NCBI GenBank assembly: GCA_044870185.1 | Contig: JBIOYL010000159.1 | Location: forward strand, 1-9,649 | Direction of reading: 5' to 3' | From: JBIOYL01 sp044870185 | GTDB lineage: Bacteria > Actinomycetota > CALGFH01 | Length of the DNA: 9,649 bases | In this document: positions 1-6,812 of the stretch, in pieces | Position numbering within the stretch: position 1 is the first letter of the stretch | Layout: each line of letters starts with the position of its first letter | Made by a program: the position numbers and the translations under genes | Notes under the pieces: model-generated | Databases searched by the model: none | The model's input: only the letters and a program-made list of their open reading frames with translations | What the model was told of the DNA's origin: nothing

Positions 1-501
1 CCGCACGGCGATGCGGATCAGCTCGCGGCGCTTGAACCGGCGCAGCGCATCCCACGCCCGGGCCGGCTGGGCATGCCGGCCCACCGTGCCCACCGCCTCG
101 GCCACCAACTCCCCCCGACCACGAGCGGTCGCCGTGACCTGGCCGTCGACGAAGCGGTCGGCCTCCTCGGGATGGGCGACCAGCCAGTGCCCGATGGACC
201 GGCTGGCCGCCACGAGCGTGATCAGCCGGCGGCGGAACCCGGGACGCCGCCGCAGCAAGGCGGCGAATGCTGCGCTGTCCGTCCGGGCGCCGGCCAGGGC
301 GGCGAGCGTGCGGGCGGCGAGGTCAGGGTGGGCGGAGCTGGCCAGGGCGAGCAGGAGGCGCCGCCCGCCGAGCGCCGCGCCGGGCGGCCAGGCGCCCAGC
401 CGGACCAGGGCGGGGGCGACGACCTCGGGCTCGTCGAAACCGAGCCGAGCAAGCGCCCAGGTAGGCACCGGTGTGGGAGACGGTGCGGCAGAGCTGGCCA
501 T
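1..501 (-). CDS. glnE: Glutamine-synthetase adenylyltransferase, N-terminal part (cut by window edge)
   Basis: Bifunctional enzyme that adds AMP to, and removes it from, a tyrosine of glutamine synthetase in response to nitrogen status, normally under PII control. The minus frame with codon starts at multiples of 3 gives 167 residues beginning MASSAAPSPTPVPTWALARL and running off the left edge. The stretch RSIGHWLVAHPEEADRF (about residues 91-107) and the closing DALRRFKRRELIRIAVR are characteristic of the GlnE N-terminal nucleotidyltransferase lobe. Catalytic residues lie outside the window. ATG 501-499 is the first usable start after the stop of the preceding gene at 556. No clear Shine-Dalgarno sequence precedes it, so translation may depend on the upstream gene. 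A glutamine synthetase lies two genes upstream, which matches the known actinobacterial glnA2-glnE neighbourhood. The assignment is recognition by eye from family memory. Confidence 0.88.
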   Translation of the reverse strand, partial: MASSAAPSPTPVPTWALARLGFDEPEVVAPALVRLGAWPPGAALGGRRLLLALASSAHPDLAARTLAALAGARTDSAAFAALLRRRPGFRRRLITLVAASRSIGHWLVAHPEEADRFVDGQVTATARGRGELVAEAVGTVGRHAQPARAWDALRRFKRRELIRIAVR

Positions 502-555
502 CGGCGAGCATCGTAGCGGCCCCGCCGACGTCCAGGTCGTCCTGCCACGTCCAGC

Positions 556-1812
556 TCACCCCGCCGACGCCCAGCTCCAGGTCCCCAGCAGGCGGCCGAG
601 GGCGGCGCTCTCGCCGGGGAAGGTGCGCGCGTCGGCGGTGAAGGTCACCAGCCACAGGACGCCGCCGTGGACGGCGACGAGCTGACGGCCACGCTTGGCT
701 CGGCCATGGTCGGCGAAGCGGTAGTCGTAGGCCACGGCGTGCACGTCGCCCAGGGCCAGCCGCCCGGGCGGGCCGATCGCGGTGGCGTGGAGCGGACCGG
801 CCCGCAGGTGGGTGGCCACCTGCGCGGCGAGCGCAGCCGGCGGCATGGCCGCCCCACCCGCCTGCCGGTTGACCACGATGCTGCTCGCATACCCGGCGGA
901 GCGGCGCCCGAGGAGCACCCGCTCCGGGTGGCCGGACAGCCTGCCGGTCAGCGTTGCGGTGACGTCCCGCCAGCCTCGGGGCAGCTCGAACGCGTAGCCG
1001 TCGCCGCGGATGGCGCTCCCCGACGTGGGGCTGGGCGGAGGATCGCCGGTCGCCGCCTGTGGGTGGCGGTGAAGCGCCGGGGCGGGCAGCCCGGCCGCGG
1101 CGAGCAGCCCGGCCGCGAGCAGCCCGGCCGCGAGCAGCAGCGCGGCGGTCAGGACGCCGGCGGCGCGACCCCGCCGGCGTGGGCGCCCTGCCCAGGTCGT
1201 GGGGCGGCCCGGGCGTCCTGCCCCGCTGGTGGTGGGGCGGCCCGAGCGCCACGCCCCGCTGCCCACGGTCCCCGGGCGAAGGGAGCGCCGCCGTGGCCAT
1301 GGGGACGCCCCGGCGGCCGCAGGTGCCCCGGCGGCCAGTGGCGCGCTGGTCGAGCGGGGGCCGGGGGCCGTCGGCGAGCCGGGGGCCGGCGGGCGCGGCG
1401 CGGGGCGGACGCCATCCGTCGGACCGGGCGCCGGCCGGGCGCCGACCGGCGGACCGGGCATCGGCCCGTCGCCGTCCAGCGGGCCGCCATCCGGGCCGAA
1501 CAGGGCGAGCAGGGCGGCGCGCCGTCGGGCAGGTGGGGGGATCACCGCGGCGCCGGCGGGTGGTGCCTGTGGGGCCGACAGGCCGGCGCCGGCGGGTGGT
1601 CCCTGTGAGGCCGACAGGCCGGTGGCCGGTGCCGCGTGCAGGGCCGGCGGGCCGGCGACACTGGGCGCGGCTTGCGGCGCCGGCGGGCCGGCGGTGGGCG
1701 CCTTGCGCGGCGGCGGGTCGTCATCCCAGCCCGACACCGGGTCCCAGTCGTCGGCGACGGTCAGGGGCGGCGCTGGCCGCCTGGGTCTGCCATGCAGCGG
1801 ATCGCTGGTCAT
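556..1812 (-). CDS. Membrane-anchored protein with Pro/Ala-rich N-terminus and PsbP/LpqN-like C-terminal domain
   Basis: A 418-residue protein of unknown role. Residues 1 to about 215 are low complexity, rich in Pro, Ala, Gly and Arg, with a 12-residue tandem repeat (GLSAPQAPPAGA type). One strong hydrophobic segment at about residues 217-245 is built of AAGLL units. Residues about 268-418 form a compact domain opening with GYAFELPRGWRDVTATL and ending in a TFPGESAALGRLLGTW motif. That resembles the PsbP/LpqN/DUF1795 group of small extracytoplasmic domains, a similarity judged by eye. By the positive-inside rule the long N-terminus should be cytoplasmic and the domain outside. ATG 1812 follows GAGG at 8 nt. 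The gene sits 66 bp after the glutamine synthetase gene and 54 bp before glnE, in one direction, so co-transcription is likely. Its function there is unknown; it could be a passenger or a membrane partner of nitrogen control. Confidence 0.75.
   Translation of the reverse strand: MTSDPLHGRPRRPAPPLTVADDWDPVSGWDDDPPPRKAPTAGPPAPQAAPSVAGPPALHAAPATGLSASQGPPAGAGLSAPQAPPAGAAVIPPPARRRAALLALFGPDGGPLDGDGPMPGPPVGARPAPGPTDGVRPAPRPPAPGSPTAPGPRSTSAPLAAGAPAAAGASPWPRRRSLRPGTVGSGAWRSGRPTTSGAGRPGRPTTWAGRPRRRGRAAGVLTAALLLAAGLLAAGLLAAAGLPAPALHRHPQAATGDPPPSPTSGSAIRGDGYAFELPRGWRDVTATLTGRLSGHPERVLLGRRSAGYASSIVVNRQAGGAAMPPAALAAQVATHLRAGPLHATAIGPPGRLALGDVHAVAYDYRFADHGRAKRGRQLVAVHGGVLWLVTFTADARTFPGESAALGRLLGTWSWASAG
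1088..1135. repeat. 15-bp tandem repeat encoding the transmembrane helix
   Basis: Three consecutive units of AGCCCGGCCGCGAGC type on the plus strand: an 18-bp first unit (1088-1105) with one extra triplet, then two identical 15-bp units (1106-1120, 1121-1135). On the coding (minus) strand they encode the LLAAG repeats of the membrane helix. Period and insertion are multiples of three, so the frame is kept. Confidence 0.85.
1550..1621. repeat. 36-bp tandem repeat, two copies, in the Pro/Ala-rich region
   Basis: Copies at 1550-1585 and 1586-1621 match at 34 of 36 bases. They encode two 12-residue units, GLSASQGPPAGA and GLSAPQAPPAGA, in the disordered N-terminus of the membrane-anchored protein. 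The period is a multiple of three. Similar but weaker APQAAP/ALHAAP units lie next to them, suggesting older expansion. Confidence 0.85.
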
Positions 1813-1836
1813 GGGCGCATCCTCGGTGCCCGGGCA

Positions 1837-1876
1837 GACCGGTGCAACCGGTCATCCACAGCCCGGACGGCCGGGC
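1837..1876 (-). terminator. Two GC-rich hairpins directly after the glutamine synthetase stop
   Basis: On the plus strand, 1861-1876 is GCCCGG-ACGG-CCGGGC (6-bp stem, 4-nt loop), only 2 nt past the stop codon at 1881-1879. Positions 1837-1853 are GACCGGT-GCA-ACCGGTC (7-bp stem, 3-nt loop). Both stems are perfect and fill most of the 66-bp gap before the next gene. There is no T-run, so this may be a partial terminator, an attenuator, or an RNA-stabilising element that lowers expression of the downstream genes relative to the synthetase. Confidence 0.45.
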
Positions 1877-1878
1877 GC

Positions 1879-3195
1879 CTACAGCAACGGCAGGTAGCGC
1901 TCGCGCTCGAACGGCGACACGTAGCGCTGGTAGCTGTCCCAGTCGCGGTGCTTGTTGCGCAGGAAGTACTCGAAGACGTGCTCGCCGAGCGCCTCGGCGA
2001 CGAGCTCGGACTGCTCCATGCCGGTGAGCGCCTCGTGCAGGTCGACCGGCAGCGGCCTGATCCCGGCTGCCCGCCGCTCGGCCTCGGTCATCTCCTGGAT
2101 GTTGTCCCCTGCCTCCGGGGGCAGCTCGTAGTCCTCCTCGACGCCCTTCATGCCCGCCGCGAGCAGCACCGCGAAGGCGAGGTAGGGGTTGGCGGCCGGG
2201 TCGGGCGAGCGCACCTCGACATCCACCCGGTCCGAGCGGTAGCCGCCCACCCGCACCATGGCCGAGCGGTTGCGTTGGGCCCAGCAGATATGCGTCGGCG
2301 CGTCGTAGCCGGGCACGAGCCGCTTGTAGGAGTTGATCCACTGGTCGGTCACGGCGGTGTACTCGCGGGCGTGGACGAGCAGCCCGGCGATGAACGACCG
2401 GGCCGTCTTGGACAGGTTCGCTTCCTGACCGGGGTCGTAGAACGCGTTGCGGTCGCCCTCGTACAGCGACAGGTGCGTGTCCATGCCCGAGCCGGCCACG
2501 CCCTCGAACGGCTTGGGCATGAAGGTCGCATGCAGGCCACGCTCCAGCGCCGCCTCCTTCACGACCAGCCGGCAGCTCATCACGTTGTCGGCCATGGTCA
2601 GGGCGTCGGCCTCGCGCAGGTCGATCTCGTGCTGGCTGGGGGCGATCTCGTGGTGGGACTGCATGACCGAGATGCCCATGCGCTCGAGCATCCCGATGGC
2701 CACCCGCCGGAAGTCCTGGGACAGGTCGAGCGCCGTCTGATCGAAATAGGACCCCGTGTCCAGCGGCTTGGCCGTCTCGGCGTCGGAGAACAGGAAGAAC
2801 TCCATCTCCGGCTGGGCGTAGACGGTGAAGCCCCGGGCGGCGGCGCGCTCGAGGTTGCGGCGCAGCACCCAGCGCGGGTCGCCGTCGAACGGCTCGCCGT
2901 CCATGGTCAGCACGTCGCAGAACATGCATGCCACGCCGCCGTCCTCGGATCGGCCAGGCAGGACCTGGAAGGTGCCCGGGTCGGGCTTGGCCACCATGTC
3001 GGCCTCGGAGATGCGGGCGTAGCCCTCGATGGCCGAGCCGTCGAACGCCATCCCGTCGTCGAAGGCGCCCTCGAGCTCAGCCGGCGTGATCGCGAACGAC
3101 TTCAGGAAGCCGAGGACGTCGGTGAACCACAGGCGTATGAACCGGATGTCACGGTCCTCGACCGTGCGCAGGACGTATTCCCGCTGCTTGTCCAT
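1879..3195 (-). CDS. glnA: Type I glutamine synthetase, GlnA2-like
   Basis: ATP-dependent ligation of ammonium to glutamate, a cytoplasmic dodecameric enzyme of nitrogen assimilation. The 438 residues fit the short type I form. Visible motifs: FDGSAIEG at 51-58, metal ligands in QPEMEF (Glu130, Glu132), HHEIAPSQHEID at 181-192, the ATP-binding stretch 228-242 (KPFEGVAGSGMDTHL) with His241, NSYKRLVPGYDAP at 288-300, NRSAMVRV at 309-316, and EVRSPDPAANPYLA at 327-340. Tyr356 in DYELPPE aligns with the tyrosine adenylylated by GlnE in related enzymes. ATG 3195 was preferred over upstream in-frame starts because the family begins near MDKQREYVL; GGAG lies 11 nt upstream, which is long, and a GTG at 3204 is closer to it. 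Streptomyces GlnA2 homologues can act as gamma-glutamylpolyamine synthetases, so substrate is not certain. Retained Asp52 in the FDGS motif and nearby glnE favour ammonium. Confidence 0.95.
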   Translation of the reverse strand: MDKQREYVLRTVEDRDIRFIRLWFTDVLGFLKSFAITPAELEGAFDDGMAFDGSAIEGYARISEADMVAKPDPGTFQVLPGRSEDGGVACMFCDVLTMDGEPFDGDPRWVLRRNLERAAARGFTVYAQPEMEFFLFSDAETAKPLDTGSYFDQTALDLSQDFRRVAIGMLERMGISVMQSHHEIAPSQHEIDLREADALTMADNVMSCRLVVKEAALERGLHATFMPKPFEGVAGSGMDTHLSLYEGDRNAFYDPGQEANLSKTARSFIAGLLVHAREYTAVTDQWINSYKRLVPGYDAPTHICWAQRNRSAMVRVGGYRSDRVDVEVRSPDPAANPYLAFAVLLAAGMKGVEEDYELPPEAGDNIQEMTEAERRAAGIRPLPVDLHEALTGMEQSELVAEALGEHVFEYFLRNKHRDWDSYQRYVSPFERERYLPLL

Positions 3196-3292
3196 GGTTG
3201 TCACGTCTCCGCAGGTGAGAAGGGGGGCCGTTCGGGCGGCTCCGGCACTGCGTCTATGCTGCCGCAACGGCGGCCGAGATGCGCGGCCGACG

Positions 3293-3304
3293 GGGCGGCC
3301 GCCC
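3293..3304 (-). terminator. 12-bp GC palindrome after the DUF1707 gene
   Basis: GGGCGGCCGCCC is a perfect palindrome starting 3 nt past the stop of the DUF1707 gene (3309-3307). As RNA it could form only a short GC stem and has no T-run. It also lies about 100 bp upstream of the glutamine synthetase start, so it could equally belong to that gene's leader. Confidence 0.25.
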
Positions 3305-3306
3305 GC

Positions 3307-4145
3307 TCAACGGCCACCCTGGGTCGACTTGCGTTCCTTGCTCTTGACGGTGACGCCGCCCATGAGCGTGAACGCCCGCACCTGGACCAGCGGGGCGTCC
3401 GGGGGAAGGTCCTCATCACGGGTCTTGTCGTCCCAGCCGCCCATCAGGCCGAATCCGGTCACCTCAACCCGAAGGTCGGGCGGGACGATGATGTCGACGC
3501 CGCCCATGACGGCCACGGCCGTGATCGTCGTGACCTGGGCGGTCAGCTCGGCGGCCCGAGGTCGAGCTCGCAGCCGCCCATGACGGCCACGGCCGTCGAG
3601 GCGGCCGGGACCCGCCAGGCACCCTTCCGCCTGGCGCCGCTCAGCACCGCCACGGTCAGGCGGATCTCGGACCCGGTCCCGCGCGGGGCAGCCGGGCGGA
3701 CCCGGGCCGGTGGCAGGTCGGTGAACAGGGAGTCGAGCTGCCCGACGGTGCGGGCGGCCAGGGCCGTCCGCATCCGCTCGTCGAACTCGTCCTCGTCGAG
3801 CCGCCCTTCCGCGAACGCCTCCCGGAGCCGCTCGACGGCGGCGTTGCGGTCGGCGTCCGACGCCCGCAGCGACATGTCGGCCTCGCCTGCCGGCACCGAT
3901 CTGGCCGGCGGTGCCGTGGTCGCCGGTGGCGGTGCCGTGGTCGCCGGTGGGCTTGGCTGGGGTGGCACCTGCTGGGGACCGGCCCGACCCGGGGCCGCCG
4001 GCTGCGAACCTGGGGCCGGCTCCGAACTGGGAGCTGCCGGTTCCGGGCCGGGCGCCTGTGGTGCCGGGCCCGGAGCCGGGCCGGGGGCTGCCGGTGCCGG
4101 CCGGGTCGGCTGCTCGTCGTGGTTCTGGTCGGGGTTCGCCGGCAT
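3307..4145 (-). CDS. DUF1707 domain protein with C-terminal LiaF-like domain, apparent one-base frameshift
   Basis: Product layout: a Pro/Ala-rich N-terminus (about residues 1-95), a DUF1707 domain (about 100-150, with RASDADRNAAVERLREAF and GRLDEDEFDERM), then a beta-rich domain like the C-terminal LiaF/cell-wall-active antibiotic response family (AVMGGVDIIVPPDLRVEV). The first frame stops at 3545-3543 (CELDLGPPS, stop). The last 83 codons continue in the neighbouring frame from base 3558: re-reading that one base gives ELDLRAAELTAQVTTITAVA, the expected join. The restored product is about 279 residues. The site is a GGGCC run, so a lost base in assembly or in the genome are both possible. 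ATG 4145 has a strong AGGAGG 4 nt upstream. Such proteins are common in Actinobacteria, with an uncertain envelope-related or regulatory role. No membrane helix is visible. Confidence 0.82.
3911..3950. repeat. 21-bp tandem repeat in the DUF1707 gene linker
   Basis: GTGCCGTGGTCGCCGGTGG occurs at 3911-3929 and again at 3932-3950, period 21 bp. On the coding strand it encodes a seven-residue Pro/Ala/Thr repeat (PPATTAP) in the flexible linker just before the DUF1707 domain. Confidence 0.8.
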
Positions 4146-4276
4146 CTGTCCTCCTCGGGTCGGGCCTTGGGCTTGTTGCGCGACTCCGCCGTACCCGAAA
4201 CGATCGACCGACACGCTACCGGAAACGATCGACCGACACGCCCCGTGGCTACGGCGACGATGGAGCAAGGAGCCAA
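4146..4276. promoter_or_regulatory. Divergent promoter region between DUF1707 and DUF998 genes
   Basis: This 131-bp spacer separates ATG 4145 (minus) from GTG 4277 (plus), so it must hold promoters or leaders for both. No convincing -35/-10 pair could be picked out on either strand. Each gene has a good ribosome binding site at its edge: AGGAGG for the minus gene and AAGGAG (4267-4272) for the plus gene. The main visible structure is the 25-bp tandem repeat in the middle. Confidence 0.6.
4192..4241. repeat. 25-bp direct tandem repeat, probable operator
   Basis: Units 4192-4216 and 4217-4241 match at 24 of 25 bases; the shared core is AAACGATCGACCGACACGC, containing the self-complementary CGATCG. 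They abut exactly, midway between two divergent genes. That position suggests paired binding sites for a regulator acting on one or both promoters. The regulator family is unknown, and no regulator gene is adjacent in the window. Confidence 0.75.
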
Positions 4277-4993
4277 GTGATAACCACCGTGGACCTGTCG
4301 CCCGCTGGTGCTGCGCGGCGCGCACGCAAGACCAAGACGCTGCTTGTCTGCGGCGCGATCGCCGGGCCGTGGTTCACCGTCGCCTGGGCCGTCGAGGGCG
4401 CCACCCGCGCCAACTACCGCCCGCTGCGGCATCCGGTCAGCTCCCTGGAGCTCGGCGACCTCGGCTGGACGCAGCGCGCCAACTTCATCGTCGCGGGCGG
4501 GTTGACGCTGGCCTTCGCCGGCGGGCTGCGGGGTGCGCTGCGGCCCCTCGGCGGCTCCACTTGGGCACCGCTGCTGGTCGGGGCCCACGCGATCGGGCTG
4601 CTCGGCGCGGGGATCTTCGTCACCGATCCGGTGAGCGGCTACCCGCCCGGAACCCCCGACCACCTCCAAACCTATGGCAGTGTGCACGCCGCCCTGCACG
4701 ACCTATTCTCGGTCGGTACCTTCGTAGGACTGCCCAGCGCCTGCTTGGTGTTCGCCCGGCGCTTCGCCGGCTGGGACCAGCGCGGCTGGGCGATCTACTC
4801 GGCGGCGACCGGTATCGCCTTCGTGGTCGGGTTCGTGCTTGCGAGCATGGCCTTCAACCAGACCCAGCCGCTGGTGCGGTTCGGTGGGCTGTTCCAGCGC
4901 GCCACCATCACCGTCGGCTGGAGCTGGCTGACCCTGCTCGCCGTGCACCTGCTGCGAGGCCTGCCCGAACCATCGACACCCAGGCCAACCTAG
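4277..4993 (+). CDS. DUF998 family integral membrane protein
   Basis: A 238-residue membrane protein with six probable helices at about 20-40, 67-87, 97-116, 138-161, 171-193 and 207-226. DUF998 features visible: RHPVSSLELGDLGWTQRANF at 51-70, the loop FVTDPVSGYPPGTPDHLQT at 114-132, and VHAALHDLFS at 136-145. Conserved His and Asp residues near membrane ends hint at an enzymatic or ligand role, but the family has no assigned function. GTG 4277 was chosen because AAGGAG ends 4 nt upstream; the next in-frame GTG at 4289 is too far from it. It is the only plus-strand gene here and is transcribed away from the DUF1707 gene. Confidence 0.88.
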   Translation: MITTVDLSPAGAARRARKTKTLLVCGAIAGPWFTVAWAVEGATRANYRPLRHPVSSLELGDLGWTQRANFIVAGGLTLAFAGGLRGALRPLGGSTWAPLLVGAHAIGLLGAGIFVTDPVSGYPPGTPDHLQTYGSVHAALHDLFSVGTFVGLPSACLVFARRFAGWDQRGWAIYSAATGIAFVVGFVLASMAFNQTQPLVRFGGLFQRATITVGWSWLTLLAVHLLRGLPEPSTPRPT

Positions 4994-5041
4994 CCCTCCA
5001 CCCCGACCGGCCGTACCCGCGCGCCGGGCGGCGGCCCAAGC

Positions 5042-5056
5042 CGTTGGCCGCCAACG
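5042..5056. terminator. Hairpin between convergent genes
   Basis: CGTTGGCCGCCAACG forms a 6-bp stem with a 3-nt loop. It lies in the 132-bp gap between the ends of the DUF998 gene (plus) and the ABC permease (minus), where a bidirectional terminator would be expected. No T-run is present. Confidence 0.35.
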
Positions 5057-5125
5057 ACCAGGGCATGGCGGGGGCAGGGGGGCCTGACGGTACCGGAACG
5101 CCCGGCTCGCGCCATGCTCACGCCG

Positions 5126-5764
5126 TCACGTCGGCGTGGGCGAGACGAAGACCGCAGCCACGAACGCGACCAGCGCGAGCAACGCGGTCGAATGGGCCGC
5201 CGGGTGGCCGGGGAAGTGGTCGTTCCACACGTCGAAGAGCACGTAGTCGTTGGTCCGGTCACGGAACCCCATCCAGCCGCTGACCCAGGCCACCGGCGTG
5301 GCCTTGGTGAGGTTCGCGTGGTTGGCCAGCTCGAAGGACACCAGCAGCACGCCAAGACCGAGCAGGACGGGTCCCCCAGCAGCATCAGCAGCATCGCGCC
5401 AGGAACCGACGCCATCATGCCGGCGGCGACAGCCCCGACCGCCACCGGGTGCTCAGCCGGGCGGGCGGCGCGGAGGTTGGCCAGCAGCTCCGCCGCCTCC
5501 TCGGCGCTCGGGGCGGCGGCCCCCCGGAGCCGGCGGTGGGCGAGGTGGCGGCCCCCCGGAGCCGGCGGCGTCCGGGATGGCGGCCGAGCCGAAGGCGGCA
5601 GCGGGCGTCGCATGAGCTTCGGCATAGCGGAGCTTGGCATAGCCGGCGGCGGCGTTGCGCGCCCCCTCCCAGGTGGCCAGGCAGACCAGGACGACAAAGC
5701 CGATCGCCAGCCAGGCGAGCAGCGGCCGGTACAGCTTGTGCAGCTCAGCGCGGAGCAGGCGCAC
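5126..5764 (-). pseudogene. ABC-2 exporter permease, short, with two compensating frameshifts
   Basis: Membrane subunit of an ABC-2 type exporter. Starts GTG 5764 with GGGGAGG 6 nt upstream (RLLRAELHKLYRPLLAWLAI, first helix about residues 13-32). It is readable in one frame to about 5560, then in the next frame (AEEAAELLANLRAARPAEHP, helix GMMASVPGAMLLMLL), then back in the first frame from about 5373 (LLGLGVLLVSFELANHANLT to the TGA at 5128-5126). The exits coincide with G runs on the coding strand: one of two G6 runs (5557-5552 or 5525-5520) and a G5 run (5377-5373). One base fewer at the first and one more at the second restores about 212 residues. That is shorter than the usual 250-350, with few helices, so an internal deletion is also possible. 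The start overlaps the ATPase end by 20 nt, a sign of translational coupling. Either a decaying gene or homopolymer sequence errors. Confidence 0.7.
5515..5568. repeat. 32-bp-period direct repeat with two G6 runs inside the permease
   Basis: A 22-base match occurs at 5515-5536 and 5547-5568 (core GGCCCCCCGGAGCCGGCGG on the plus strand). Each copy contains a run of six C. The period is not a multiple of three. The first apparent frameshift of the permease lies within this repeat. Confidence 0.75.
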
Positions 5765-6652
5765 GGCCGACCTCCCCGTTGGTGATGGACAGGTAGTGCT
5801 TCTCCAGCCCGGTGCGGTCGACGGTGACCTCGGCGGCGACGACCCCGCCGGCGGCCAGCAGCCGGTTCACCTCGCGGCTCGAGCCGGTGGCGACCAGGAG
5901 CACACCGTCGCCGCGCCGCTCGACCGTCCAGCGGCCCAGCAGCCGGACGGCCGCCTCCTCCTCTTGCGGCTGGACCGCCACCCGCACCCGCTCGCGGCAG
6001 CGGCCGAGCTCGCCGACACCCGTCACCTCGACCAGTCGGCCCCGGTCCATGACCGCCACCCGGTCGCAGACCTGCTCGACCTCGCCGAGCAGGTGGGACG
6101 AGAGGAACCCGGTGACACCCTCGGCGGCGACCCCGCGCAGCAGCGTGCGGACCTCCAGGATGCCGGCCGGGTCCAGGCCGTTGGCCGGCTCGTCGAGCAG
6201 GAGCAGCTGCGGCCGGCGCAGCAGCGTCACCGCGAGCCCCAGGCGCTGGCGCATACCCTGCGAGTAGGTCCTGACCTTGCGGCCGGCGACCGGGGTCAGT
6301 CCGGTCCGCTCCAGCGCCTGGCCGACCGCGCCGGGTCCGACCGGCGCGCCGGTGTCGGCCAGGATGTCGAGGTTGCGGCGCCGCTCAGCCACGGGTAGAA
6401 GGCCGGCTCCTCGATCATCGCCCCGATTCGGCCGAGCTGGCCCGGGCACGGCACGCGCTCGCCGAGCACAAACGCCTCCCCGGCGTCCGGCCGGACCAGG
6501 CCGAGCAGCATGCGGATGGTGGTCGTCTTGCCGGCGCCGTTCGGCCCCAGGAAGCCGACCACCTCACCTTGCTCGACCTCCAGGCCGAGGCCGTCGACCG
6601 CGACCCGTGCGCCGAAGCGCTTGGTCAGTCCCATGCAACAGATGACCTGCAT
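5745..6652 (-). pseudogene. ABC-2 exporter ATPase, one apparent frameshift
   Basis: Nucleotide-binding subunit that powers export with the permease encoded next. ATG 6652 follows AAGGGG at 5 nt. Residues 1-91 carry the Walker A GPNGAGKT at 36-43 and the EEPAFYPWLSG motif. After that the frame goes wrong. Re-reading base 6380 gives SGRRNLDIL and then 211 more residues with the signature-like YSQGMRQRLGLA, Walker B LLLLDEPANGLDP and H-loop FLSSHLLGEVE. The restored length of about 302 is normal for drug or antimicrobial-peptide type exporters of this family. The break is in a GGCGCCGC stretch, so one missing base in the assembly could explain it. Otherwise the gene is dead, because the first frame lacks Walker B. 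It lies 160 bp after the LuxR remnant, the expected order for a two-component-controlled exporter. Confidence 0.85.
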
Positions 6653-6788
6653 CGATTCCCCTTGCTCTCCGGGACTTCGTGCTCCAGGATCCCTGCTGCC
6701 CAGGACGCTACGGGCAGGCCGGGCCGGTGTCGTCGGCTGCGATCGTGATCTTCGCGTCCCCCACCGCCGTGACGCCCCGGGTGGCCCT

Positions 6789-6806
6789 CTCCCCTGAAGG
6801 TGGGAG
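6789..6806 (-). terminator. Weak hairpin after the chimeric ORF
   Basis: CTCCC (6789-6793) can pair with GGGAG (6802-6806) across an 8-nt loop, 7 nt past the stop codon of the upstream gene. The stem is short and no T-run follows. The rest of 6653-6812 shows no gene; a promoter for the ABC operon may lie there but no clear boxes were seen. Confidence 0.25.
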
Positions 6807-6812
6807 CGGTGC

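Noticed and set aside
323..1300. A 325-codon minus frame overlapping the membrane-anchored protein gene and glnE
   Set aside because: It crosses both genes in another frame and lacks any domain; the frames at 556-1812 and 1-501 carry the family signals.
11..1608. Several plus-strand frames (11-685, 667-1608, 1059-2027)
   Set aside because: Arg/Ala/Pro/Gly-rich shadows of glnE and the membrane-anchored protein, without start signals or motifs.
4192..4241. CRISPR-like repeat
   Set aside because: The two units abut with no spacer and there are only two copies.
1636..5283. A 1215-codon open frame on the plus strand
   Set aside because: It runs antisense to the glutamine synthetase and DUF1707 genes, then out of frame through the DUF998 gene. 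It shows no domain; it is the stop-free shadow expected with extreme GC bias.
4990..5697. A 235-codon minus frame treated as its own gene
   Set aside because: Only its central part is protein-like, and that part is the shifted middle of the ABC permease.
3543..6385. Programmed -1 frameshifting in the DUF1707 and ATPase genes
   Set aside because: Neither site shows a standard X XXY YYZ slippery heptamer or an obvious downstream pseudoknot; base loss is simpler.
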